From contig NZ_JAKVCW010000002.1 of assembly GCF_022448905.1 (NCBI RefSeq), positions 248,001 to 312,000 on the forward strand: a stretch of 64,000 nucleotides of DNA. Direction: 5' to 3'. Numbering within the stretch: the first letter of the stretch is position 1; the number at the start of each line of letters is the position of its first letter. Below the pieces are notes generated by a model. That model was not told where the DNA came from, searched no databases, and saw only the letters and a list, made by a program, of their open reading frames with translations. Shown one piece after another: positions 17,210 through 26,234 of this stretch. The stretch is from Shimia sp. (GTDB lineage Bacteria; Pseudomonadota; Alphaproteobacteria; Rhodobacterales; Rhodobacteraceae). The position numbers were made by a program, and so were the translations under genes.

Positions 17210-17926
17210 ATGAAACTCTTTGTTGGCCTTGGCAATCCGGGCTCCAAATACGCGCAGAACCGCCACAACATCGGCTTTATGGCGATGGATCAGATTGCCT
17301 CCGATCACGGCTTTGCACCCTTCAAAGGCAAATTCCAGGGCGCGCTCACCGAAGGCCGTTTGGGCAGCGAAAAGGTGCTCCTGCTTAAGCCCGAAACTTT
17401 CATGAACCTCTCCGGGCAATCCGTTGGCGAAGCCATGCGGTTTTACAAACTCTCCCCCGCCGATGTTGTAGTGTTTCATGACGAGCTTGATCTGAAACCC
17501 GGTAAGTTAAAGTACAAAATGGGTGGTGGCCACGCCGGTCACAACGGTCTGCGTTCCATCCATCAGCACATCGGCGAGGCCTATGGCCGGGTGCGCATGG
17601 GCATTGGCCACCCGGGGCAAAAGGATTTGGTCAGCCGCTATGTGCTGCATGATTTTCACAAGATGGATCAGGACTGGCTTGATGACATGCTGCGCGGGAT
17701 TTCCGACGGCGCGGCCCATCTTGCCGAGGGCGACACCGCCAAGTTTTCCAACGCAGTCGCCATGCGCCTCAACCCGCCGCGCCCTTCTACCGGCAAAAGC
17801 AATCCAAACACCAAAACCACGCCTGAGACCAAGGCTGACACGTCTAAAGCAAAACCAGCCCCTGCGCCAAAACCCGCTGAGGACAACCGCAGCCCCCTGC
17901 AAAAACTCATGGATAAATTCTCGTGA
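17210..17926 (+). CDS. pth: Peptidyl-tRNA hydrolase
   Basis: Pth recycles tRNA from prematurely released peptidyl-tRNA. The 238-residue protein starts with the family signature MKLFVGLGNPGSKYAQNRHN, whose last His is catalytic. It continues with FMNLSG and VVFHDELDL (catalytic Asp) and GGGHAGHNGLRS. The catalytic core ends near residue 185. The last 50 or so residues are a low-complexity Pro/Lys/Thr/Ala extension ending SPLQKLMDKFS, not found in minimal bacterial Pth. The stop overlaps the next gene's GTG start (GTGA). Confidence 0.96.
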   Translation: MKLFVGLGNPGSKYAQNRHNIGFMAMDQIASDHGFAPFKGKFQGALTEGRLGSEKVLLLKPETFMNLSGQSVGEAMRFYKLSPADVVVFHDELDLKPGKLKYKMGGGHAGHNGLRSIHQHIGEAYGRVRMGIGHPGQKDLVSRYVLHDFHKMDQDWLDDMLRGISDGAAHLAEGDTAKFSNAVAMRLNPPRPSTGKSNPNTKTTPETKADTSKAKPAPAPKPAEDNRSPLQKLMDKFS

Positions 17927-18960
17927 GCGCACTACAGGCTGCATTTTTGTCGCAAGCCGAGAGTTGCGAAGCGCTCGACAGCCCGTTTATGGGCCAGCTG
18001 CTGCGCCTGCTCGCAACGCATTGGCCAGAGGACACGGCCCTCGCCGCCAAATGTGCTACGTTTGAGGGCGACATCAGTCCCAAAGGCCACAGCCTGCCAC
18101 TGCGGATCGCTGGCGGCCTGCATGCGTTGGTCTTGCAAGGCAAAGACGAAGACCTAACCGCTGTCTACCCGCCCAACAAAAGCGAGGGCGCCGACCTACA
18201 AAACGCTGTCCTGACCGCGCTGCGCACCCACGACGCCTTCCTCACCGATTGGATCACCCACGCGCCTCAAACCAACGAGGTGCGCCGCGCCGCCGTTCTC
18301 ATCGCCACCGCGCATCTGCTGGCGGATCGCTTCGGCCTGCCCATCAAGCTTTCCGAACTGGGCGCCTCCGCCGGCCTGAACCTGATGTTTGATCAGTTCC
18401 ACCTCGATGTCGGTGAAGGCTACGGCCCACACAGCACAGTGGCCCTATCCCCCGATTGGACCGGCCCGCTCCCTCCACAAGCAAGCGTCACCATTTCCAA
18501 CCGCCGCGGCGTGGATCTCAATCCGCTCAACAGCGCCAACGCTGAAGACGCCCTGCGCCTGCAAAGTTATCTCTGGGCCGATCAGGAAGAGCGCCTGCAC
18601 CGCACCCAAGCAGCGATCGCACTCAACACAGCAGGTCTCGACCAAGACGACGCCATCTCTTGGCTGGACCATCGCCTGTCCGCACCAAACGTGGGCGAGC
18701 TGCACATGGTCTACTCCACCGTGGCTTGGCAATACTTCCCGGAAAAGCGCCAAAACCACGGCACCGCTTTGATGGAAGCAGCCGGTGAAAAGGCCACCGA
18801 GGCCGCGCCGCTCGCGTGGCTGTCTTACGAGGCAGACGACATACCCCACGGTGCCGCGCTAACCCTGCGCCTCTGGCCGGGCAATCACACGATCCCTCTG
18901 GGCCGCGCCGACTTCCATGGGCGCTGGGTGGAATGGCAAGCACCCACCAAACTCCCCTAA
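17923..18960 (+). CDS. DUF2332 family protein
   Basis: A soluble 345-residue protein that I assign to DUF2332. The supporting features are LSELGASAGLNLMFDQF near residue 145 with a glycine-rich SAM-pocket-like motif, and VYSTVAWQYFPEKRQ in the C-terminal half. The motif suggests a methyltransferase-like Rossmann fold, but no activity is known to me. It starts with GTG in a 4-bp overlap with pth, so translation is coupled. It has no signal peptide or membrane segment. Confidence 0.75.
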   Translation: MSALQAAFLSQAESCEALDSPFMGQLLRLLATHWPEDTALAAKCATFEGDISPKGHSLPLRIAGGLHALVLQGKDEDLTAVYPPNKSEGADLQNAVLTALRTHDAFLTDWITHAPQTNEVRRAAVLIATAHLLADRFGLPIKLSELGASAGLNLMFDQFHLDVGEGYGPHSTVALSPDWTGPLPPQASVTISNRRGVDLNPLNSANAEDALRLQSYLWADQEERLHRTQAAIALNTAGLDQDDAISWLDHRLSAPNVGELHMVYSTVAWQYFPEKRQNHGTALMEAAGEKATEAAPLAWLSYEADDIPHGAALTLRLWPGNHTIPLGRADFHGRWVEWQAPTKLP

Positions 18961-19031
18961 CGTCACCGTTGCCGCCCACCACCGCTTAATGCTCAACTCC
19001 GTCCAACAAAATTAGGGAGGGGACCCCACAC

Positions 19032-20198
19032 ATGCGCACCTTTGGAAAATGGCTTGGCCGCATTCTACTGATGCTGATCCTGGCCGCGCTGACCGTCTAT
19101 GCACTCAAACGCGAGGAAATCACCCGCCTGCTGGCAGTGAACTCGCTGTTCTCCGAGGAGAAGATTGTCTCCAACTTCTCCAGCATGAATACGCTCTTCC
19201 TCTCCGCCGGGATTGCCAAAGGCGACGCAGCGGTCAGCGCCCTGCCCAACGGCACCGACATGACCATGCCCGCCAGCTTTGACAGCTGGACTAAGGAGCG
19301 CGCCGTGACCGGCATGGTGGTGCTTAAGGACGGCCAGAAGGTGCACGAAAGCTACTATCAGGACACCAGCCCCGAAGACCTGCGGATCAGCTGGTCAGTG
19401 GCCAAATCTTACCTGTCGTCCCTGATGGGCATCGTCGTCGCGGAAGGCCATATCGACATCAACGAACAGGTCACCACCTACGCCCCGCTTCTGAAAAGCA
19501 CCGCCTATGATGGCGCCACCGTGCTAAATGTGCTGCAAATGTCCTCAGGCGTGACCTTTGACGAGGACTACCTGGATTTCAACAGCGATATCAACCGCAT
19601 GGGCCGCGTCCTTGCCATGGGCGGCACGATGGACGGCTTTGCTGCGGGTCTCACCGAAACTTTCGTCGAACCTGGCAAACAGTTCCAATATGTCTCCATC
19701 GACACCCATGTTTTGGGCATGGTCATCCGGGGCGCCACCGGCCGCTCTATTCCCGACCTGCTGTCTGAGAAAATCATTTCCAAACTCGGCTATGAACAAG
19801 ACCCCTACTACGTCACCGACGGCGAAGGCGTGGCCTTTGTGCTTGGCGGTCTCAACATCCGCACCCGCGACTACGCCCGCTTTGGTCAGATGATCCTACA
19901 GGAGGGTGTATACAACGGCACCCAAGTGGTCCCAGCCGACTGGCTCGCCGCCGCCACGGTGCCCAGCGCCAACACCAAGGACGGCAATCTGCACTACGGC
20001 TACCAATGGTGGATGCCCAAAGACCCGCGCGACGGCGAGTTCTTCGGCATCGGCGTCTACGGCCAATACATCTACATCAACCGCCCGCACGGCGTGGTGA
20101 TCGCAGTGAACTCCGCCGACCGTAAATTTAAGGAAAGCGGCGTGACCGATGGCAACATCGCCCTCTTCCGCGAAATTGCCGAAACGGCAGGCGGCTAA
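19032..20198 (+). CDS. Membrane-anchored serine hydrolase (beta-lactamase/class C family)
   Basis: A 388-residue protein with an N-terminal signal or anchor (WLGRILLMLILAALTVYAL) and a periplasmic class C beta-lactamase-like domain. The SxxK nucleophile is Ser122 with Lys125 (SWSVAKSYLS). A Tyr-containing second motif and a C-terminal H/KxG-like motif (near INRPHGVVIAVNS) are plausible. Members include esterases and D-aminopeptidase/carboxypeptidase-like enzymes; resistance is not implied. An AGGGAGG ribosome-binding site precedes the ATG. A strong bidirectional terminator follows. Confidence 0.85.
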   Translation: MRTFGKWLGRILLMLILAALTVYALKREEITRLLAVNSLFSEEKIVSNFSSMNTLFLSAGIAKGDAAVSALPNGTDMTMPASFDSWTKERAVTGMVVLKDGQKVHESYYQDTSPEDLRISWSVAKSYLSSLMGIVVAEGHIDINEQVTTYAPLLKSTAYDGATVLNVLQMSSGVTFDEDYLDFNSDINRMGRVLAMGGTMDGFAAGLTETFVEPGKQFQYVSIDTHVLGMVIRGATGRSIPDLLSEKIISKLGYEQDPYYVTDGEGVAFVLGGLNIRTRDYARFGQMILQEGVYNGTQVVPADWLAAATVPSANTKDGNLHYGYQWWMPKDPRDGEFFGIGVYGQYIYINRPHGVVIAVNSADRKFKESGVTDGNIALFREIAETAGG

Positions 20199-20213
20199 CG
20201 ACGCCAAAACAAA

Positions 20214-20242
20214 AAAAGGCCCGCCACTCCGGCGGGCCTTTT
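20214..20242. terminator. Bidirectional terminator
   Basis: AAAAGGCCCGCC at 20214-20225 pairs with GGCGGGCCTTTT at 20231-20242 around an ACTCC loop. It lies between the convergent serine hydrolase and DUF4345 genes and serves both. Confidence 0.9.
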
Positions 20243-20262
20243 CATGTCCGGGGGGCAAGCAA

Positions 20263-20637
20263 TCACACCACCGGCTGACCATGTGCAGGCACCAACACCG
20301 CAATGATCACCAGCTCGACAATCAGCGGCGGGATCACCGCCTTGTCAAACCCATCCGCGATCAGGCCAACCACGCGCCCCACGGCGACAACGCCCATCAA
20401 CAACGCAACGACCAGAAAGCCCTCGGTCTGCCCGCTCGCCAACCCGTAGCCAAGCAACAGCACACTGGTCAGAAACAGGCCGCCCACCACGGAGCGCACC
20501 GTGCTCAACCCGGCCACGCCGATGGGCTCAAGCGCAAAGTTCTTCAACATCCGGCGCGGGGCAAACATCGACATCGTGCCCAGCCCCAACAACATAATAG
20601 TCGCAAGACCAACGAGTATTTGCAGTAGAACGTCCAT
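20263..20637 (-). CDS. DUF4345-like four-helix membrane protein
   Basis: A 124-residue protein with four hydrophobic segments (ILVGLATIMLLGLGTMSMF, VGGLFLTSVLLLGYGLA, FLVVALLMGVVAVGRVVGLI, PPLIVELVIIAVLVPA). The GLSTVRSVVGGLFL and GRVVGLIADGF motifs match small DUF4345 integral membrane proteins of unknown function. GGAGAC precedes ATG 20637. It lies 29 bp after the SDR gene and forms an operon with it, opposite a divergent LysR regulator. Confidence 0.75.
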   Translation of the reverse strand: MDVLLQILVGLATIMLLGLGTMSMFAPRRMLKNFALEPIGVAGLSTVRSVVGGLFLTSVLLLGYGLASGQTEGFLVVALLMGVVAVGRVVGLIADGFDKAVIPPLIVELVIIAVLVPAHGQPVV

Positions 20638-20666
20638 TTTAAGTCTCCTTTGATATCTGAGAGGGA

Positions 20667-21593
20667 TTAAGCCGCAAACCGGCGCACAGCCTGAAAGGCG
20701 TTGTCCTGGAATTGCGTGTTGGCGAGCGAGGCATCGATCTTCGCCTGATCCACCACAGGTCCGGTCGGGGAGCCTTCGCGGCTGGCGTAAAAATGCCCGC
20801 TTTCAAACCGGTCATTGAGCAGTCCCTCGACATAGCGCTTCGCGCCAGTCTCAACGCTGTGCATCATCCCGAACAACGGCATCAGCGTGCCACCGACATA
20901 TTTGAAGAACACCTTCTTCAAAAACGGCAGGTCATCCATGCCATTGGTGCCGGTGGTGCCGCCCGGGCTCATGGTGACAAAGCGAATGTGCGGATGCTGC
21001 CGCGCCATCGCCCCCATCCACATCGCAGCGGTCAACTTGATCGTGCCGTAAATATCCAGCGGATCGGCCTTTGGGCCAAACTTGCTGCCATCCGCAATCG
21101 AAACAAACTCCTCGGTCGAAGATGTGCGCATGTCTGGCTTGGCCACGCCCATCTTGGGAATGCCCCGCGCCACCTCTGAGCCAGCATACAACACAGTCGA
21201 GGTAATCAACTGTCGTTCCAGCAGCTCATCCACCAGCACCACATGGCCTAGCACATTGGCCGCAAAAATATGGGTCACCCCGACTTGTGTCAGCGCGTGC
21301 GGAGTTTTGCCCCCAGTCCCGCCCGCATTCAGGATCAGCGCATCCACAGGCGCGGCCATTTTGCCAACGGCCGCCCGCACCGACATCGGACTGGACACAT
21401 CCATGGGGATCACTTCAAAAATGCGCTTGCCGGTCTCCGCCTCAAGCGCGGCCTTCGCCGCATCGGCTTTTTCCTGATTGCGGCAGGCGAGGTAGATCTT
21501 CTCGATCCCGTTGCGCATCGCCAACTGCCGCGCCGCCTCGCGGCCCAATCCGGCATTCGCGCCGGTGATCATAACGGACTGAATAGGTTTCAT
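20667..21593 (-). CDS. Short-chain dehydrogenase (retinol-dehydrogenase-like SDR)
   Basis: A 308-residue SDR. The cofactor motif TGANAGLGREAARQLA is near residue 12, and NAGGTGGK near residue 84 replaces the usual NNAG. The active-site Tyr-Lys lies in DIYGTIKLTAAMW (YxxxK). Its length resembles protochlorophyllide reductase or WWOX-like SDRs. ATG 21593 is preceded by AAGGAG; the frame is open to 21722 but lacks a reason to start earlier. The divergent LysR gene 122 bp away probably controls this gene and the DUF4345 gene. Confidence 0.85.
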   Translation of the reverse strand: MKPIQSVMITGANAGLGREAARQLAMRNGIEKIYLACRNQEKADAAKAALEAETGKRIFEVIPMDVSSPMSVRAAVGKMAAPVDALILNAGGTGGKTPHALTQVGVTHIFAANVLGHVVLVDELLERQLITSTVLYAGSEVARGIPKMGVAKPDMRTSSTEEFVSIADGSKFGPKADPLDIYGTIKLTAAMWMGAMARQHPHIRFVTMSPGGTTGTNGMDDLPFLKKVFFKYVGGTLMPLFGMMHSVETGAKRYVEGLLNDRFESGHFYASREGSPTGPVVDQAKIDASLANTQFQDNAFQAVRRFAA

Positions 21594-21715
21594 AAGACAG
21601 GCTCCTTGGTTCCGACTGTACGTTTCACTCTGTGACACCAAGGTAGCGACGATCATTTTTGACGTGTATCCGGGAAAAACTGGACACAGAGGTTCAAAAA
21701 TGAAACACTTGACAC

Positions 21716-22633
21716 ATGTCAAAACAAGAAAGCCACGCCCTCAACTGGGACGATCTGAAATACTTTCTAGCCGTTGCCCGCACCGGCACACTGCGCGGCG
21801 GAGCCGACAGCATAACGGTCAATCACACCACACTGACCCGCCGCATCGCTGTGATGGAAGAGCGCGTCGGCAGCCGCTTGTTTGACCGCTCCAAATCCGG
21901 TCTGGTGCTCACGCAAGTTGGCGAAGACCTCCTGCCCCACGCCGAACGGGTCGAGCAGGAAATGACCGCCGCCTCGCGCGTGATTGTCGGGCGGGACACA
22001 CAGCCCACCGGCACGGTCTACGTCACCTTGCCCCACGGCTTGGCGATGACCTCGCTGATGGAAGATTTCACCGCCTTTGCCGAGCGCTATCCGGACATAA
22101 CCCTGAATCTCAACTTCACCAATGACGTCCGCGACCTGACCCGCCGCGAGGCGGATGTCTCCCTGCGCGTGGCGACAGATGTGACCGACGATGTGGTGGG
22201 GCGCAAACTTGTGCAGATGTCCCAAGCGGCCTACTGCTCGCGCCAATACGCCGAACGCGTAAGGGACAATCAGGGCGAAGGCCTGCATTTTATCGGTTGG
22301 CACGAGCCCGAAGAAGCCCTAACCGCCCGCTGGCTCAGCGATAGCCATTATCCCAAAGCCACGCTCAAACACCGCGTGTCCGAATTGGTGCCCCTGATCA
22401 CCCTAGCAGCCTCCGGTCTCGGCATGGCCTATCTCGCCTGCAACCTAGGCGACCGCCACCCTGACCTAATCCGCGCCCCGTTCCAGAAACCGCTGCCTTA
22501 CCGCAGCATCTGGTTGCTCCTGCACCGCGACCTGCGCAACACAGCCCGTGTGCGCCTGTTTGTCGACTTTCTGGCCGAGCGCGTCACCGCCCGCCGCAAC
22601 GAGTTCTGGGTCTCCGGCACAGCCCCTCTGTGA
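21716..22633 (+). CDS. LysR-family transcriptional regulator
   Basis: This 305-residue LysR protein has an HTH in residues about 10-65 (LKYFLAVARTGTLRGGADSI, HTTLTRRIAVMEERVGSRLF) and an effector domain from about residue 95. It is divergent from the SDR-DUF4345 operon, the usual arrangement for a LysR regulator and its target. The start at 21716 gives a normal N-terminus. Confidence 0.9.
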   Translation: MSKQESHALNWDDLKYFLAVARTGTLRGGADSITVNHTTLTRRIAVMEERVGSRLFDRSKSGLVLTQVGEDLLPHAERVEQEMTAASRVIVGRDTQPTGTVYVTLPHGLAMTSLMEDFTAFAERYPDITLNLNFTNDVRDLTRREADVSLRVATDVTDDVVGRKLVQMSQAAYCSRQYAERVRDNQGEGLHFIGWHEPEEALTARWLSDSHYPKATLKHRVSELVPLITLAASGLGMAYLACNLGDRHPDLIRAPFQKPLPYRSIWLLLHRDLRNTARVRLFVDFLAERVTARRNEFWVSGTAPL

Positions 22634-22645
22634 GGCCCGAAGCGG

Positions 22646-24019
22646 TCAATGCACCCGCGCACCCTGTCGGGTTAATTCAGCCTGAATATCCGTAATGTTG
22701 AGGTCATCAAGCGCCCGTCCTTGCTGCACGCTCAAAGCCGCTGCCACGCCAGCGCCCTGCCCGATCACCGCACAGCACGCCATGTTGCGCGTCGCTGCAT
22801 GAGCCACCTTGTGTCCCGCCGTGGCACGGCCGGACACCAGCAGGTTCTTCACCCCTTGCGGCAACAAATTGCGATACGGCACCTCAAAATACCGCCCCGT
22901 GGTCGGCAGGATCAAAATGCCGTAGCCGTCGATAAACTCAGGGAAAATCCCAATACTGTCCTCAAACCGCCCCTGCTCGCGCACGTCCAGCTCGGTCATG
23001 CTGTAGACCGTGTCGACCTTGCGCGTATCGCGAATACCCAGGCTCATGCCAAAGTTTCGCAGCCGCGCGTTCTCGCACCCCGGCATGAACCGTTTGAGCG
23101 CCTCAATCGCTAGCATCGCCTGCTTGCGCCCCTCAATCTCGCCCGCTGTCAGGCTGTCCGGATCAGTGCCGTCAATCCCCGCCAGATGCACGAGGTTCAT
23201 ATAGGTCAGCTCACCGCTGTCATGCATCGCGCCCCAGGTGCCCGCGATCGTGTTCAAATGCGGCGGGATCAGCCCGGCCTTGATCGCCTGCGCAAACGGC
23301 TTATGCAGAAACGGCGAGAACATCTCGTCCTCTTTGCCCGAAGTCTCAATGTTCCACTCCCCGCCGCCGCCCCAATCGGCGTAGGTCTGCGGATCGGCTT
23401 TGATCCCCTCCATAAACGCGGTCTTGTCCACCCCGGCCAGATGGAACATCACCGAAGCCGCCATCAGGTCTTCGCGCGGCGCCATTTGGCACGGGGCCCC
23501 CGCCCGATGCGCAATGTCCGCATCCCCGGTGGCATCAATCACCACCTTCGCCAGGATCGCTTCGCGCCCGGCCTTGGATTCAGTAATGATGCCTTTGATC
23601 TCATCGCCTTCCATGATCGGCGCCACAAAGGCCCGGTGAAGCATCGGGTGAATACCGGCCTTTTCGACCATCTGATCAGCCACCAGCTTGAAACCCTCAC
23701 TGTCAATCTCGTAACTCAGCGATTGGCTCTCCGGCACCGCCGCGCCCGCCTCTTTGGCCGCATCCTCAAACTCCTTGGGAATGCCCATGCTCTCCACGGT
23801 CTGCTCATGGCGATACCAATGCATGCCCTCCACGCCGACCACAGTGATATTGCCGCCAAAACAGCCAAACCGCTCCACCAGCGTGACCTCCACGCCCGCC
23901 CGCGCCGCCGCCAGCGCCGCCGACAACCCACCGGGTCCGGAGCCGACAACCAACACCTCGGTTTCATGGATCACATCAATCTGGCGGGCGGGTTCAAGAA
24001 TCTGTTTCATAAACGTCAT
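22646..24019 (-). CDS. FAD-dependent oxidoreductase (FAD_oxidored family)
   Basis: A 457-residue flavoprotein. The dinucleotide-binding VLVVGSGPGGLSAALAAARAG near residue 23 is followed by an acidic strand end (VTLVERFGCFGGN) whose CFGGN is typical of the family. An internal VIDATGDADIAHRAGAP and a C-terminal VSGRATAGHKVAHAATRNM complete the FAD site. Substrate unknown; relatives are often annotated only as FAD-dependent oxidoreductases. The exact start is uncertain: neither ATG 24019 nor ATG 24010 has a clear ribosome-binding site. It stands alone, convergent with the LysR gene. Confidence 0.85.
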   Translation of the reverse strand: MTFMKQILEPARQIDVIHETEVLVVGSGPGGLSAALAAARAGVEVTLVERFGCFGGNITVVGVEGMHWYRHEQTVESMGIPKEFEDAAKEAGAAVPESQSLSYEIDSEGFKLVADQMVEKAGIHPMLHRAFVAPIMEGDEIKGIITESKAGREAILAKVVIDATGDADIAHRAGAPCQMAPREDLMAASVMFHLAGVDKTAFMEGIKADPQTYADWGGGGEWNIETSGKEDEMFSPFLHKPFAQAIKAGLIPPHLNTIAGTWGAMHDSGELTYMNLVHLAGIDGTDPDSLTAGEIEGRKQAMLAIEALKRFMPGCENARLRNFGMSLGIRDTRKVDTVYSMTELDVREQGRFEDSIGIFPEFIDGYGILILPTTGRYFEVPYRNLLPQGVKNLLVSGRATAGHKVAHAATRNMACCAVIGQGAGVAAALSVQQGRALDDLNITDIQAELTRQGARVH

Positions 24020-24137
24020 GCTTTGCCACGCGCACCACGCCCGTCAATCAAAACTTGAATGATCATTTAAGTTTTTCCGCACCGTCACAGGCGCTTGAGC
24101 GTTGCCTGCCTGTCGCCAACCGTGCCAAGGTACTGAC

Positions 24138-24521
24138 ATGGTAGAAAAAGTTGCTTCCGTAAACGTGCTTGGCGATACGCTTGCCGCCTGCTCCACCGAT
24201 CCGCTGACCGGCTTTTTTCGCGACGGCGCCTGCAACACCTGCGCCGAAGATCAAGGCAGCCACACTGTCTGCGCCGTCATGACGGCAGAGTTTCTCGCCT
24301 ACTCCAAATACGTCGGGAACGACCTCTCCACCCCGCGTCCTGAATTCAACTTTGCAGGCCTCAAACCGGGCGACTCCTGGTGCCTCTGTGCGGCCCGGTT
24401 CCTGCAAGCGCATGACGAGGGCTGCGCCCCAAAAGTCAATTTGGCCGCCACCCACCTGAGCGCGCTCGACATTGTACCACTACGGATTTTGCAGGAACAC
24501 GGCATCAGCCAAACCGGTTGA
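24138..24521 (+). CDS. DUF2237 family protein
   Basis: This 127-residue protein carries the DUF2237 signatures NVLGDTLAACSTDPLTGFFR, SHTVCAVMTAEFL, GNDLSTPRPEF and GDSWCLCAARFLQA. Conserved Cys residues in the first, second and last motifs suggest metal or redox chemistry, but the function is unknown to me. Length is normal for the family. ATG 24138 is chosen over the in-frame ATG at 24102 because the family begins close to the NVLG motif. Confidence 0.88.
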   Translation: MVEKVASVNVLGDTLAACSTDPLTGFFRDGACNTCAEDQGSHTVCAVMTAEFLAYSKYVGNDLSTPRPEFNFAGLKPGDSWCLCAARFLQAHDEGCAPKVNLAATHLSALDIVPLRILQEHGISQTG

Positions 24522-24626
24522 CCTTCCTGGCGTTCAGGCGTCATATGCCTCGGATTTGCCAGCCAACCAGCGCACGGTCAGCCAGCTCTCCCTCACCACC
24601 CAATTCCCCGCGAGAGAGGTAACACC

Positions 24627-24947
24627 ATGAGCTACATCGCCATGAACCGTTTCAAAATTGCCGAAGGCCGCGAAGCTGACTTCGAAGACGTTTGGCGCAG
24701 CCGCGAAAGCCGCCTGAAAGAGCTCAAAGGCTTCCGCGAATTCCGTCTGCTCAAAGGCCCTGAACGCGAAGGCCACACCCTCTATTCCAGCCACGTGCTC
24801 TGGGACAGCAAAGAGGATTTTGAGGCTTGGACCAAATCAGAACAATTCCGCGCGTCCCACCGCAATGCCGGCGACAGCCGCAGCAAAGGCGCCATTCTGG
24901 GTCACCCAGAATTTGAAGGGTTTGAGACCATTCTGCAGGAAAGCTAA
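24627..24947 (+). CDS. ABM-domain protein (IsdG/HmoA-like fold)
   Basis: A 106-residue dimeric alpha/beta-barrel (antibiotic biosynthesis monooxygenase) protein. Visible features are NRFKIAEGREADFEDVWRSR at the start, GFREFRLLKG in the middle, and an H near residue 79 (SHRNAGDSRS). This layout resembles the haem-degrading IsdG/HmoA group, though haem binding cannot be proven here. AGAGAGG lies upstream of the ATG. It is a single gene convergent with the LuxR-type regulator. Confidence 0.78.
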   Translation: MSYIAMNRFKIAEGREADFEDVWRSRESRLKELKGFREFRLLKGPEREGHTLYSSHVLWDSKEDFEAWTKSEQFRASHRNAGDSRSKGAILGHPEFEGFETILQES

Positions 24948-24965
24948 AGCCGACTGCCAAATAAA

Positions 24966-24990
24966 GTGCGGGGCAGCCGCTGCCCCGCAC
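24966..24990 (-). terminator. Terminator of the LuxR-type regulator gene
   Basis: A perfect 11-bp stem (GTGCGGGGCAG, loop CCG or CGG depending on strand, CTGCCCCGCAC) is followed on the minus strand by TTTATTTGG. The + side has no T-run. It lies 8 bases past the stop at 24998. Confidence 0.75.
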
Positions 24991-24997
24991 AAGCCCC

Positions 24998-25489
24998 CTA
25001 GTCCTCGGCATCCTCCGCCAACAGGTCATCCAGAAACAGACTGAGCAACTGCGCCCGTCCACTCACACCGGACTTCCGATAAATCGCATTGCTCTGCGCT
25101 TTCACCGTGCCCTCTGACGTGTTGCGCAACCCCGCGATCTCCTGAATTGACATGCCTTTGATGGTGAACAGCGCCACATCCCGCTCCGCCGGAGTCAGCG
25201 CCCAGGCCTCAAACGTCGCCTCCAGATGCTCGCGAAACGCACTCTGCACGCTGCGCAGGCTTTCTTCTGCCTGTGCCTTTTGGGCCAAGGTCCGTCGCAA
25301 GGCCAGCCAGCCAAGGACCACGCCCAAAATAAGCCCCAGCGAAGCCCCAACCTCCAAAAGCTCCCGCGTCTGCCAACTGATCGGCGCAGACCGGGCCCCA
25401 ATGACGGTCAAAGTAATGTCGGCAACGAAGAAAAACGCACAGGCGCCCTGAAGCGCCACCAGCGCAAAGAGCAGCACCGGCCGGTTCAC
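24998..25489 (-). CDS. Membrane-anchored LuxR-type HTH regulator
   Basis: A 163-residue protein with two N-terminal membrane segments (LLFALVALQGACAFFFVADI and LGLILGVVLGWLALRR) and a short coiled stretch. A LuxR/GerE HTH covers about residues 96-155 (LTPAERDVALFTIKGMSIQEIAG, SEGTVKAQSNAIYRKSG). It has no receiver or autoinducer domain, so it probably senses something at the membrane or is released from it. It starts with GTG, preceded by AAGGAG. It lies 36 bp after the secreted acidic-tail gene at 25526 and likely shares its transcript. Confidence 0.85.
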   Translation of the reverse strand: MNRPVLLFALVALQGACAFFFVADITLTVIGARSAPISWQTRELLEVGASLGLILGVVLGWLALRRTLAQKAQAEESLRSVQSAFREHLEATFEAWALTPAERDVALFTIKGMSIQEIAGLRNTSEGTVKAQSNAIYRKSGVSGRAQLLSLFLDDLLAEDAED

Positions 25490-25525
25490 GCAGTTTGCTC
25501 CTTACCGAATGCCACACTGCTACCT

Positions 25526-26107
25526 TCAATCATCATCATCGTCGTCGTCATCATCGTCGCCGCGATCATCGTCATCGTCGTCGTGATCATCGTCATCGTC
25601 GTCGCGATCATCATCGTCATCGTGATCATCGTCGTCATCGTGATCATCGTCGTCATCGTCTTCATCGTGATCATCGTGATCATCGTCGTCATCATCATGA
25701 TCGTCGTCGTGATCGTCATCATCATCCCGATCGTCATCGTGATCGTCATCATCCCGATCGTCATCGTCGTCCTCTTCGCGGCGGTCCCGGCTGCGCGTGT
25801 CGCGCTCTTCTTCGCGCCGCGCATCCGTGCCCAGCAACCAGCCCCCGTTGCCCTCGGAATCCACGTCCCAATAGTCCCGCAGGATTTCGCCCGTGCGTGG
25901 ATTAAAGATAATCTCGCGCTCGCGCCCTTCACGCAGCGCCTCCACCCGCACACGCCCCAGAAACGTCCGCGAGATTTTGATCTCCCCAAAGCCCTGATTG
26001 GCAAGCTGCCGCGTGATGGCATCCACCCGTCCATCGGCAAGCACAGGCGACGCCAGGCACAGGCTGGCCACAGCAAGAACTGGGATCTTTTTGACCATTT
26101 TTTTCAT
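25526..26107 (-). CDS. Secreted PepSY-like protein with Asp/His-rich tail
   Basis: A 193-residue protein. The signal peptide (KKIPVLAVASLCLASPVLAD) ends near residue 25. A PepSY-like domain covers about residues 27-85 (VDAITRQLANQGFGEIKISR, then REIIFNPRTGEILRDYWD). From about residue 100 the chain is almost only Asp with regularly placed His and some Arg, to the last residue. Such a tail should be disordered and bind divalent cations. The DNA is a degenerate GAT/GAC/CAT repeat. ATG 26107 is used because the signal peptide begins there. The LuxR-type gene follows in the same direction. Confidence 0.8.
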   Translation of the reverse strand: MKKMVKKIPVLAVASLCLASPVLADGRVDAITRQLANQGFGEIKISRTFLGRVRVEALREGREREIIFNPRTGEILRDYWDVDSEGNGGWLLGTDARREEERDTRSRDRREEDDDDDRDDDDHDDDRDDDDDHDDDHDDDDDDHDDHDEDDDDDDHDDDDDHDDDDDRDDDDDDHDDDDDDRGDDDDDDDDDD

Positions 26108-26125
26108 ACGTTTAATCCAACAAAT

Positions 26126-26153
26126 ACCGGCGCCGACCAAAGTCAGCGCCGGT
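26126..26153 (-). terminator. Hairpin between the two acidic-tail genes
   Basis: A 12-bp stem with one mismatch (ACCGGCGC at 26126-26133, GCGCCGGT at 26146-26153, plus inner GAC/GTC pairs) is followed on the minus strand by ATTTGTT. It may terminate or attenuate the transcript of the upstream acidic gene and lies about 20 bases before the next start. Confidence 0.5.
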
Positions 26154-26234
26154 GGGTTGCGGTGAGGGGTCTTCGCAAGCTCTAGCACGAAGCCCCAAGA
26201 CAATCACGCCGCAATCAAAACCAAGGACCCTGCC

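Noticed and set aside
25226-26185. Long + strand frame rich in Val/Ile opposite the acidic-tail genes
   Set aside because: It is the complement of the Asp/His codon repeat; the signal peptides, ribosome-binding sites and folded domains are on the minus strand.
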